Made by a program: the position numbers and the translations under genes. From the NCBI GenBank assembly GCA_052144935.1, contig JBKQPR010000119.1, positions 10,730 through 74,729 of the forward strand: a DNA stretch of 64,000 nucleotides, given 5' to 3'. The stretch comes from JOPF133 sp052144935 (lineage in GTDB: Bacteria; Acidobacteriota; Terriglobia; Bryobacterales; Bryobacteraceae). The notes under the pieces are model-generated. The model searched no databases and was not told the origin of the DNA. It saw only the letters and a program-made list of their open reading frames with translations. Positions 24,612 to 32,310 of the stretch are shown in pieces (the stretch's first letter is position 1; every line of letters begins with the position of its first letter).

Positions 24612-24918
24612 TCTCCTTCTTGTGCATATACCGGGCGCTAATGGGCCGGATCAGCAGTTCATCACCTTTGCGCCGAAGCGTGAACACGATGAACACGCCC
24701 CGCCGCCCCTTATCCGTTCGGCCTATGGCCCGGAAGCGGCGCTCGCGTTGCGAATGGGCCGCATCGGGGAGAATGGCAAGCGGACGGGTGAAAAGGCTTT
24801 CGATAACGGAAGTCGAAAGCCCGTGCTTTTCGCACTTGGCGCGGTTACCCTTATCCCAATCAAAGCCATTAGCCTGCAAATTCACGATAGCAGGAAAGAT
24901 AGACAATTGTATAGGCAA
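24577..24918 (-). CDS. brnT: BrnT-type ribonuclease toxin
   Basis: 113 residues. FDWDKGNRAKCEKHGLS is the BrnT opening. IESLFTRPLAILPDAAHSQR, RFRAIGRTDKGRRGVFIVFT, and IRPISARYMHKKEIEAYEK follow the family closely, including the RPISAR motif. BrnT is a RelE-like RNase that inhibits translation and is neutralised by BrnA. The start at 24918 gives a 17-residue N-terminal extension before FDWDKG; a later start is possible. Confidence 0.88.
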   Translation of the reverse strand: MPIQLSIFPAIVNLQANGFDWDKGNRAKCEKHGLSTSVIESLFTRPLAILPDAAHSQRERRFRAIGRTDKGRRGVFIVFTLRRKGDELLIRPISARYMHKKEIEAYEKENPGL

Positions 24919-25291
24919 ATGTCAAGGCGGCAGGGATGGGTCAAATCTTACCCTTTGCGAAACATTTGCATGGTTTCCGGTCCCCAGTTCCTTTAAGGTG
25001 CATTTTGAGGGTCACCCCACTTAAGCCAACTCCAGCCGCTTGGGTTTTACCCGCTCGGTGCGGCCGTGGGCAAGCTCGTACTGTGCCTGTTGCACGAGCC
25101 GCGTTTCAGAGCTGCCGCCGAAGACCTAGGACAGCCGCACGGCAGGCCAACTTCGGAGGCGATGCTTTTGGGGGCGCGAAGGGAACCGCGGCCGGTTGGC
25201 ATACTTCCATGTTGGGGCCAGATTTCAGGAAAAGCAAGCCGCCGCTGTTTTGGCTTCAACGCGCTTTTCAGGCACTACCGCTGGACTGGCC
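24919..25291. other. Gap with a possible gene remnant
   Basis: No full gene is seen. On the minus strand near 25022-25095 a run reading VQQAQYELAHGRTERVKPKR then LELA-stop looks like the tail of a degraded ORF of unknown family. The rest shows no coding structure. Confidence 0.35.
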
Positions 25292-26551
25292 TCAACTCCT
25301 CTTTCTTACCACCTGCCCCTTCCATTCGGCTTCGAAATTGAAGGCGGCATCCTTGACCGCAAGCCCCCGCACGTCGATCCGGCTCAAGTCCGCGGAGCCG
25401 ATTCCCACCGCTTCCGATAGCAGCATCAGATTATCGGCGTACGATTGGTTCCACGGCGGCGGCGGCGGCGCGCCCGGTCCGTCCGGCACCGGCTTGTAAA
25501 CGCGGAACGGCGGCTCGGTGCGCCCGGCGCGCGGATTGTATCCCATGGCCGCGGCGCCTACGGCGTCGGTATTCACGCAGTTGCGCCCCACCACCAGCAG
25601 ACCCGGCTTGCACGGCCGGGCCGCGGCCACCCACGGACCTTCCCCGCCGCAAGCACCGACGATGCCATCCACAATCGCCAGGTCGATGGGCAGGGCGCCG
25701 TTGATGTCGGTCAGCAGGCGCGGCATGCGGTAACCCTCGTACCGGTTGGACGTAGGATCCACTTCTTGTGGCGCGCCGGCGGGCGGCTGCTTCTGCCCAT
25801 AGTGGAAGGTCGTCTCGCGGCTGCCATATAACCCGGTCGGCGTGGTCCCGAAAAGGTTCTTCATGGAGAGCGTGATTCCCAGTTCCTCGTGGTTCTTCAT
25901 TTTGCCCAAGCTGACGAAGACATCCGTGTCCCGATAGGCCGGATTCATATTGAAGCCGGGGTACAGGTATGGCTTGCCGGCGACTTTGAGGGTGGCCCAT
26001 TTCTGGCCCTCGGCCAGAACATCGGTGTTTACGAACTCCACCACCTTGGCAGCCGAGCGGATGGCCTCCACGTCCCAGCCGCCGTTCTTCATCTTGCCTT
26101 CGAGTCCCCCGGCGCCGGGCCTGCGCCCGCCGCCGCCGCATCCCTCCGCCAGCCTTACGCGCCGGGCGCCGTTCTTGTCCAGCAGCGCCACCACCGCGCC
26201 TATCACCTTGGGATTCACCCAGGTGCAGTCGCCCGCCTTAAAGCCCGGGAACTCGCCTCCACCGGTCAAGTTCAGCTTCACCGTCACGGTTTTGTTGCGC
26301 ACCAGCGTGCCGATGCCGCCGATCTGGTCGAACATGGTTCCCAGAATGGCGGCCAGGTCCTGGTCGTAATCGGGGCACTTGGCCAGCGCCACCGGCGCCA
26401 CCGGGGCCCGCGGGTTGGCGGGCGGCGGCGTGTAAGTTCGGATGGATTCGTCGAGCGCCTGTCTTTGCGCCATGGCGGTGGCTCCCGCGGTAACGCCGGT
26501 TACCGCCAGCCATTGGCGCCGCGAAATGCGGCCGCACTTCTCGAAGTTCAT
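25292..26551 (-). CDS. DUF362 domain protein, Tat-exported
   Basis: 419 residues. ISRRQWLAVTGVTAGATAMA is a twin-arginine leader. The DUF362 core shows VRNKTVTVKLNLTGGGEF, ARRVRLAEGCGGGG, DVFVSLGKMKNHEELGITLS, and MKNLFGTTPTGLYG, then a late LLVVGRNCVNTDAVGAAAM. It is a distant paralogue of the protein at 10507-11622. No Fe-S cysteine group is visible. The gene downstream of it is absent for 370 bases; upstream, an exported protein of unknown function ends 19 bases before, so the two are probably cotranscribed. Confidence 0.88.
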   Translation of the reverse strand: MNFEKCGRISRRQWLAVTGVTAGATAMAQRQALDESIRTYTPPPANPRAPVAPVALAKCPDYDQDLAAILGTMFDQIGGIGTLVRNKTVTVKLNLTGGGEFPGFKAGDCTWVNPKVIGAVVALLDKNGARRVRLAEGCGGGGRRPGAGGLEGKMKNGGWDVEAIRSAAKVVEFVNTDVLAEGQKWATLKVAGKPYLYPGFNMNPAYRDTDVFVSLGKMKNHEELGITLSMKNLFGTTPTGLYGSRETTFHYGQKQPPAGAPQEVDPTSNRYEGYRMPRLLTDINGALPIDLAIVDGIVGACGGEGPWVAAARPCKPGLLVVGRNCVNTDAVGAAAMGYNPRAGRTEPPFRVYKPVPDGPGAPPPPPWNQSYADNLMLLSEAVGIGSADLSRIDVRGLAVKDAAFNFEAEWKGQVVRKRS

Positions 26552-26570
26552 ACCGTTCTCCTTCCGGTGA

Positions 26571-28079
26571 TCACTTTTCCAGCAGCAACGCCCCAGCGAC
26601 CACCAACCTGGGGATCGAAACCTCGCTCTTGCCCTGGACTGCCTTCACTGCCAATTCGGTCACGCCGTTTTCCGGGGTGTACAGCCGCGCGGTGCGATAC
26701 CCGCTCTCCACCTGCACCGTCATGGATTCCGCCGGGAAGTCCGCGTAGTCGAGCATCTGGACCAGCAGCCGTTTACCGGACCCATCGGCGCTGGCGTAGG
26801 TCAGCACCGACGGAGTGTTGAAGACGCGCACTCCCAGATCGTCCAGCAGGTCCGGCAGGTCCTTGGAAACCGCCTCCGGCCCGGGCTGGTCGTCGGCATA
26901 CACCACCATCCGGCCCTTGCCCGAGGGAATCTCGGCATAGGGTTGGCCCTTGGGGACTTCGCCTCCCCAGGTGTGGCCGGCCACAACTACACCGCCGCCC
27001 TCGGCGAAGCCGCGCAGCAGTTTCCTTTCGGCATCCGACGGCGGCGCGAGATCCATGGCCATTACCGCCTGCAGGCCCTTGAGCGAATCCGCGCTGAGTT
27101 GGGAGCGCTCGATCAGCCGGTAGGGCACTTGCCGGCGCGCCACCAGGTTGCGGTACTCGTCCGCCATGGCGGGATCGCGGCTGGCATTGTCCAAAACCAT
27201 GCCCAACAGACCGGCCGGCGCAAAATCGCGCCATTCGCCGTGATCCTCGTAGAATTTCAAATAGGCGGCCATGCGCCGCCACGTTTCGAGCGCCGCCGGC
27301 TGCCTCCGGAAAAGGCCGGCGCGTAGCGCGTCGTCGGGCGCGGCCATCCAGCGGCCTCCCGGGATGGCTGCGTCGGCCACCGCCCGCGCATATCCGTCGG
27401 ACCGCGTGCCTTCTTCCGGCAGATACCCGAGCCACACCATCCGCCGGTCGGCGCCGGCGTGAAACGAGCGCACCAGCCACATATTGGAATCGATCCACGG
27501 CTGGCTGGATGGCGTCGCCGCGATGCCCATTTCAGTCAGCAGGCGCGACCGCGGAGGGACACCCCGGATTGCCACCACCGGCCCGTTCGCCGCGCGAAGC
27601 GGAGCGGGCCGATCTCCAAGCGGCACCACCAGCGAAGCGCCACTCTTCGCAGGCGGCGGCGCGCCGGCCAATTCCATCACCAGGCCATCCAGGCCGGCGG
27701 CCGCCGGCGAGGCGAAGATGGCAGGATCCGCGCCGGACAGGACCAGCCCAAGCACCGCGAGGCCCCGCGCGTGCGCCCGGCGCGCGTAGTTCCCAACGAT
27801 CTCCTGCTGCTGCCGCTCGATCACGGGATCCGCCCCCGCGCTCCAGGTCACCACCAGGCAGTTGATGGGCGTGCCATCCACCAGCGCCAGCGTGCTTTCG
27901 TCGTACCAGTGCGCGATGGCGTCCCGCGCCGCCGCATCGGCCGGCAGAGTCTTGGCCTTGGCGCGCCAAGCCACTTCCAACGGCCCGCCCTGCCATCGCG
28001 CGACCACCCACGATTCCGGCCGGCCCGTGGCCCCGCCCCACAAAACCGGACAGATCAGCAGCCCGAGCCATTTCGACAT
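26571..28079 (-). CDS. Exported protein of unknown function, glycosidase-associated
   Basis: 502 residues with a short signal peptide (WLGLLICPVLWGGATG). The middle (SLKGLQAVMAMDLAPPSDAE, then KLLRGFAEGGGVVVAGHTWG) has the look of a glutamine-amidotransferase-like or beta-galactosidase-trimerisation Rossmann fold, followed by a small beta-sandwich (LTYASADGSGKRLLVQMLDY). The N-terminal 200 residues resemble a TIM-barrel wall without visible catalytic acids. I cannot give a reaction. It is probably in one transcript with the DUF362 gene downstream. Confidence 0.6.
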   Translation of the reverse strand: MSKWLGLLICPVLWGGATGRPESWVVARWQGGPLEVAWRAKAKTLPADAAARDAIAHWYDESTLALVDGTPINCLVVTWSAGADPVIERQQQEIVGNYARRAHARGLAVLGLVLSGADPAIFASPAAAGLDGLVMELAGAPPPAKSGASLVVPLGDRPAPLRAANGPVVAIRGVPPRSRLLTEMGIAATPSSQPWIDSNMWLVRSFHAGADRRMVWLGYLPEEGTRSDGYARAVADAAIPGGRWMAAPDDALRAGLFRRQPAALETWRRMAAYLKFYEDHGEWRDFAPAGLLGMVLDNASRDPAMADEYRNLVARRQVPYRLIERSQLSADSLKGLQAVMAMDLAPPSDAERKLLRGFAEGGGVVVAGHTWGGEVPKGQPYAEIPSGKGRMVVYADDQPGPEAVSKDLPDLLDDLGVRVFNTPSVLTYASADGSGKRLLVQMLDYADFPAESMTVQVESGYRTARLYTPENGVTELAVKAVQGKSEVSIPRLVVAGALLLEK

Positions 28080-28537
28080 ACAATTTAAAGATCCTATTAT
28101 CCTTTAAATCGAACCCTGAAGCAACCGGTACGTCCCGCGCGGGAAGAGACCTGTGCGCCGATACCATCCACGCCACGCCGCGGCGGTACGTCCCGCGCGG
28201 GAAGAGACGCCGGTAGTGTGGGCTTTAGTTAGCCCGCACATCCCAGGGTACGTCCCGCGCGGGGAAGAGACCTCCCGGAGCGACAATCTCTCTGTAGCCG
28301 AATGTGCTCCGCCCCGGTCGTCTGCCACTGGGGATCGGGTGGCTTACACCGTATCGTTGCCATTTTCCCGGTGCGGTCCCGGATGGCAAGCATATCGTCT
28401 TTGTCGGAAGCCGTGGGGCTCCCGGAATGCGTCTGTGGCGGACTGGTTTACGCGGCCCGGAATGCGTCCGCAGCGGACGCCCCGGGCCATTGCGGTACAA
28501 TCGGCCCCACCTATCCGAAATAGCGTTAGGATAAAAC
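28080..28537. other. Repeat-bearing intergenic region with a PD40-like scrap
   Basis: Three copies of a 25-bp repeat (28126-28271) lie in the left half. At about 28361-28430 one plus frame reads FPGAVPDGKHIVFVGSRGAP, a typical WD40-like (PD40/TolB) beta-propeller blade, apparently a stray remnant. GGATAAAAC precedes the hemerythrin start. Confidence 0.5.
28126..28271. repeat. Three spaced copies of a 25-bp palindrome-centred repeat
   Basis: The unit is CGGTACGTCCCGCGCGGGAA then GAGAC, with the palindrome CCCGCGCGGG at its centre. Copies are at 28126-28150, 28184-28208 (identical) and 28246-28271 (first base changed and one extra G). The spacers of 33 and 37 bases differ in sequence; the second contains a hairpin (GTGTGGGCT/AGCCCGCAC). 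The spacing is CRISPR-like, but three copies with a strong internal palindrome and no cas gene favour a REP-like element. Confidence 0.8.
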
Positions 28538-29074
28538 ATGCAGCATTTTGCATGGAGTCCGGAAAACGAAGTCTTCATCGCGCAGATCGACGCCGAGCAC
28601 CGCGACTTGTATCAGCTCGCCGGGGGGCTCGAACGTGCGATTGAAGCGAAAGCGCCGCCGGCCGAGACCCGGGAGCGCCTGCATGCGTTAGCCGCCCATC
28701 TCGAAGATCATTTCTCGCATGAGGAGTGGCTGATGCAGTCGGTCGCGTATCCCGCGTTCGGCTGGCATCGGCAGCAGCATAACACCGCGCGGCGGCGTGT
28801 GAAGCTGTTTGTCCCGCTGATCGAAGCCGGAGATGGCGAGGCCGCCGATCTCCTGTTGGAGTTTCTGGCCGACTGGCTGAACGACCACACCACCATCACC
28901 GATCGAATGATGGCGGCGTTCGTGCGGAATTACGAGCGGTCTCACGCCACCAGCGCGTTGGAACGATGGGGTGCGCCGGACGGACGTGCCGGCGCATCGA
29001 GAACAGAGGTCCTGCCGGATTGGGGGGAACCTTCCGCGGCACACCGCTTGCACGATCAGGCCCGCGGTACCTGA
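28538..29074 (+). CDS. Bacteriohemerythrin-like protein
   Basis: 178 residues. The non-heme di-iron ligands are all present: H21 (IDAEHRDL), H58 and E62 (HFSHEE), H77 and H81 (WHRQQH), and H117 with D122 (NDHTTITD). This matches the H...HxxxE...HxxxH...HxxxxD pattern of hemerythrins, which bind O2 or NO. The final 40 residues (after ERSHATSALE) are not part of the fold. It is monocistronic and flanked by unrelated genes; the role could be oxygen or NO sensing or storage. Confidence 0.92.
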   Translation: MQHFAWSPENEVFIAQIDAEHRDLYQLAGGLERAIEAKAPPAETRERLHALAAHLEDHFSHEEWLMQSVAYPAFGWHRQQHNTARRRVKLFVPLIEAGDGEAADLLLEFLADWLNDHTTITDRMMAAFVRNYERSHATSALERWGAPDGRAGASRTEVLPDWGEPSAAHRLHDQARGT

Positions 29075-29360
29075 AGCGGGTCCTGTGGCTCGGGCCGCCG
29101 CAGGCGATCGACGCCTCGGGCCGGGCACGGGATCGCCCACGTTGAAGGTAGCCCACAGTATTTTGCGCTCCGGGCGGGCGATCGTTTGCGGCGCGTCTGC
29201 CGATGGCGGCGCTTCCGCCGGCGCCTTTCCCGGGCCCCCTGGCGGGATCTCTCCGGCCGTCGAGCTGAATGCCACGCCCCAGGTATCCGTACTCGTCGCC
29301 GAGCTTGCACTTGAACAGTTGGAATCCCTTCGGTGGCGAGCCGGCGGACCGGGCATCCTC

Positions 29361-30605
29361 CTACGACTCGACGCGATCCAACATGTTGTGGAGCACGTTG
29401 TAGTCGAACTCGTAGCCGAGGCCCGGTTTGCGCGGCGCGGGCACATAGCCATCCTTGTCGATACGGAGCTGATCCTTGAAGTACGGGCGGTCGGTAATAC
29501 CCATGGGCTGCGTCATTTCGAACCACACGTTGTTGGGCATGGCCAGCTCGCAATGGAAGTGCACGGCGTGGTCCAGCAGGTTGCCCCAATTGTGAGGCTG
29601 GCAAAGCATGCCGAAACACTCCGCCAGTTGGGCGACTTTCATGCCGCCGGTGATCCCACCGAGGTTGTCGACGATGAACCGCACCTCGTCGAGCGCGCCG
29701 TAGCGGATGTACTTGGCATAATCGTAAGGCGAGAAAATGAATTCGCCCATAGTAATCGGGACATCCAGAGCTTTAACCAGTTCGGCGAGTCCCTCCAGAT
29801 CGCCGGTCGGAAGACAATCTTCGAACGAGACGTAACTCAGCAAGTCCAGCGCGCGGCCCACTTTCATGGCTTCGAGCCGGGTGTAGGCGCCCACGCGATC
29901 GAATAGCAGCTCCATCTCGTCGCCGCCGGCCTTGCGGACCGCCTTGGCCACCTCGATATCCAGCTTGTAATCGACCTCGTTGGCGGCCAGCCATGGCGGA
30001 TGGATCTTGTAAGCGGTGAAGCCTTGCGATTTCGCGTGCCTCACGTCTTCTACGAAGTCCTCCACCGTGCGGAGATGCTGCGAGCTGGCGTAGGCCCGCA
30101 CACGGTCGCGATACGCGCCCAGGATGCGGTACACCGGCAGATTCACCGCCTTGCCGAGAATGTCCCAGAGGCAGTTGTTCATGGCGGAGGCATAGGAAAG
30201 CTGTCCCACGTTGCTGTGGAACTGGTTCGTAAACTCGGGCATGTCCAGAACGTTCTTCCCGATCAGCGCGCGCTTGGCATAGGCCAGCCATCCAAGGTTG
30301 CTCCAGTTCGAGTGGCCATACCGGTTGGTGAGGACATAGTTGCCCTCTATGCCACTGTTGGTCACGACGGAGGCATACTGTTCGCTCCGGCGGAAGGTGT
30401 TGCGGCCGGCCGGGGACTTGGTCTCCTCGGGCTTGAGAACGTAGACCTTGACTTCCTTGATGGTAAGGTCGGGCAAGTCCGCGGCCTTGATGCCGGCCGG
30501 CTGGGCCGCCGCGCGGCCCGGATCGGATACCGCGGAAACCGCCGTGAGCGCGCCCGCGGCTGTGGCGCCGAACAATTTGCGTCGCGATAGGCTGTGTTCC
30601 GGCAT
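29361..30605 (-). CDS. Mandelate racemase/muconate lactonizing-type enzyme, paralogue 1
   Basis: 414 residues with a Tat leader (SRRKLFGATAAGALTAVSAV). The enolase-superfamily barrel shows Lys-x-His in TAYKIHPP, metal ligands Asp (LLFDRVGAY), Glu (SFEDCLP) and Glu (TMGEF), and the general acid/base pair Asp (RFIVDN) and His (CQPHNWG). The first motif is K-x-H where mandelate racemase has K-x-K. A sugar-acid dehydratase or epimerase function is plausible but the substrate is unknown. Export of an enolase-superfamily enzyme is itself unusual. It lies 10 bases downstream of its paralogue. Confidence 0.88.
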   Translation of the reverse strand: MPEHSLSRRKLFGATAAGALTAVSAVSDPGRAAAQPAGIKAADLPDLTIKEVKVYVLKPEETKSPAGRNTFRRSEQYASVVTNSGIEGNYVLTNRYGHSNWSNLGWLAYAKRALIGKNVLDMPEFTNQFHSNVGQLSYASAMNNCLWDILGKAVNLPVYRILGAYRDRVRAYASSQHLRTVEDFVEDVRHAKSQGFTAYKIHPPWLAANEVDYKLDIEVAKAVRKAGGDEMELLFDRVGAYTRLEAMKVGRALDLLSYVSFEDCLPTGDLEGLAELVKALDVPITMGEFIFSPYDYAKYIRYGALDEVRFIVDNLGGITGGMKVAQLAECFGMLCQPHNWGNLLDHAVHFHCELAMPNNVWFEMTQPMGITDRPYFKDQLRIDKDGYVPAPRKPGLGYEFDYNVLHNMLDRVES

Positions 30606-30615
30606 GGCGTTCCTC

Positions 30616-31914
30616 CTAACTCTCCACCCGAAGCATCATGTTGTCGAGCACGCCGCGGTCGAACTCGTAGCCCAGGCCGGGCTTGACCGGCGCGGGAACG
30701 TAACCCTCCTGGTCGATGCGGATCTTGTCCTTGAAATAGGGGCGGTCGGTGATGCCCATGGGCTGCGTCATTTCGAACCAGATGTTGTTGGGCATGGCCA
30801 GCTCGCAGTGGAAATGCACGGCGTGATCCAGCGTGGTGCCCCAGTTGTGAGGCTGGCACATCATGTTGAAGCACTCGGCCATGCGAGCGACTTTCATGCC
30901 GCTGGAGATGCCGCCGATGTTATCGACGATGAACCGGACCTCGTCGAGCGCCCCGCGGAGGATGTAGGGGACGTAATCGTAGGGCGATGGCAGGAACTCG
31001 CCCATGGTCACCGGCACGTCCAGGGCGGCGGCCAGTTCCACCAGGCCGTCGATGTCCTTAGTGGGCAGCGCGTCCTCGAAGGAGACGTAGTGCAGTTGGT
31101 CCAGCAGGCGGCCCACCTTCATGGCTTCGTCGCGCGTCAGCACGCCGACCGGGTCGTACATCAAGGGCATCTCGTCTCCGGCGGTTTGCCGGACGGCTTT
31201 GATCACTTCCATGTCGAGCTTGTAATCGTGCGAGCCGGAGAGTTCGGGCGGGTGGATTTTGTAGGCCGTAAAGCCGTCGGACATGGCGTGTTTGACGTCG
31301 GCCACGAAATCCTCGACGGTGCGCAGATGTTGGGAGCTGGCATAGGCGCGCACGCGGTTGCGGTACGCTCCCAGGATGCGATAGACCGGCAGACCGACGG
31401 CTTTGCCGAGGATGTCCCAGCAGCAGTTGTCGATGGCGGCGGCGTAGGAAAGCTGGCCGTAGCGGCGCTGGCTGGGCCGCCATTGCGAGGTGAGGGCCGG
31501 CAGGTCGAGGACGCTTTTGCCCGGCAGCGCGGCTTTGGCATACTCGAGCCACCCCAGGTTGCTCCAGTTGGGATGGTAGTAGCGATCCGTTAGAGTATAG
31601 TTGCCCTCGATGCCGCTATTGGTGACAATCGCGGCGAACTTCTCTCCGGGGCGCTCGCCCGGCGGGCCTCCTCGACCGCCGCCGCCGCGGCCGCCCCCAC
31701 CGGGAGCGCCGGCATTGGCCGGAGCTCGGCGCTCTTCCGCCTTCAATACCAGGACCTTCACCTGCTTGATGGTCAGGTCGGGCAGGTCCCCGCGTTTGAT
31801 ACCGGCCGCCTGAGCGGCGGCGCGGCCCGGATCGGCCAGCGCCACCGCTCCCAGTGCAGGAGCGGCGACGGCAGCGCCAAGGAAATCCCGCCGCGATCCG
31901 TTCTTCCCGGACAT
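30616..31914 (-). CDS. Mandelate racemase/muconate lactonizing-type enzyme, paralogue 2
   Basis: 432 residues from the ATG at 31914, preceded by GAGGAGAA; a longer frame to 31962 exists. A Tat leader (GSRRDFLGAAVAAPALGAVA) is followed by the same catalytic set as its neighbour: KIHPP, MYDPVG, FEDALP, GEFLPS, RFIVDN and CQPHNWG. A glycine-rich insert (GGGGRGGGGRGG, near residue 75) distinguishes it. Long stretches are identical to paralogue 1 (for example RVRAYASSQHLRTVEDFV), so the pair arose by tandem duplication. Confidence 0.88.
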   Translation of the reverse strand: MSGKNGSRRDFLGAAVAAPALGAVALADPGRAAAQAAGIKRGDLPDLTIKQVKVLVLKAEERRAPANAGAPGGGGRGGGGRGGPPGERPGEKFAAIVTNSGIEGNYTLTDRYYHPNWSNLGWLEYAKAALPGKSVLDLPALTSQWRPSQRRYGQLSYAAAIDNCCWDILGKAVGLPVYRILGAYRNRVRAYASSQHLRTVEDFVADVKHAMSDGFTAYKIHPPELSGSHDYKLDMEVIKAVRQTAGDEMPLMYDPVGVLTRDEAMKVGRLLDQLHYVSFEDALPTKDIDGLVELAAALDVPVTMGEFLPSPYDYVPYILRGALDEVRFIVDNIGGISSGMKVARMAECFNMMCQPHNWGTTLDHAVHFHCELAMPNNIWFEMTQPMGITDRPYFKDKIRIDQEGYVPAPVKPGLGYEFDRGVLDNMMLRVES

Positions 31915-32070
31915 AAGGATTCTCCTCTTCCTATCCCAACTGCCACTATACCAGCGACTCATAGCGCGAGTCTCAACCCAACTGGATCTGGGCCATTATT
32001 GGGTTTCGCTTAGTATAGTGACACTTTCCCCCGCCCAGGAAGCGCTCCCTTAGAAGCTCGGAAAAAAAGA

Positions 32071-32310
32071 TTACTGGCCGCTGGGTCCAGAGGGCGCCCC
32101 CGCCGATGAACGCTGATAACTGTCTTGGCGATGGCTGCCATCGATGCCGGCCGCAGTGATTTTCCGATCACCAACCCATGCGACTGTTCCGGCCAGGACA
32201 ATAGCGCCCAGAGTCGAGCCGACTCCCGTAATCAACAACCGCTTCCGCGCGGCCAGCCGGCGATACGCCTCATCGAACGCTGTCCGTCGAGACCGCGTTC
32301 GCCGGCGCAT
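32071..32310 (-). CDS. Possible small membrane protein
   Basis: 79 residues from an ATG inside the end of the beta-helix gene. One hydrophobic segment (RLLITGVGSTLGAIVLAGTV) is flanked by arginines, followed by a short polar tail. It overlaps the upstream gene by about 40 bases. Weak support: composition only. Confidence 0.35.
   Translation of the reverse strand: MRRRTRSRRTAFDEAYRRLAARKRLLITGVGSTLGAIVLAGTVAWVGDRKITAAGIDGSHRQDSYQRSSAGAPSGPSGQ

Noticed and set aside
28126..28271. CRISPR array
   Set aside because: Only three repeats, unequal spacers, a strong palindrome inside the repeat and no cas gene in the window.
28688..29452. 254-codon minus-strand frame
   Set aside because: Overlaps hemerythrin and racemase genes in antisense or shifted frame; a local ATG next to TAGGAGG at about 29355 gives only a low-complexity Pro/Ala protein.
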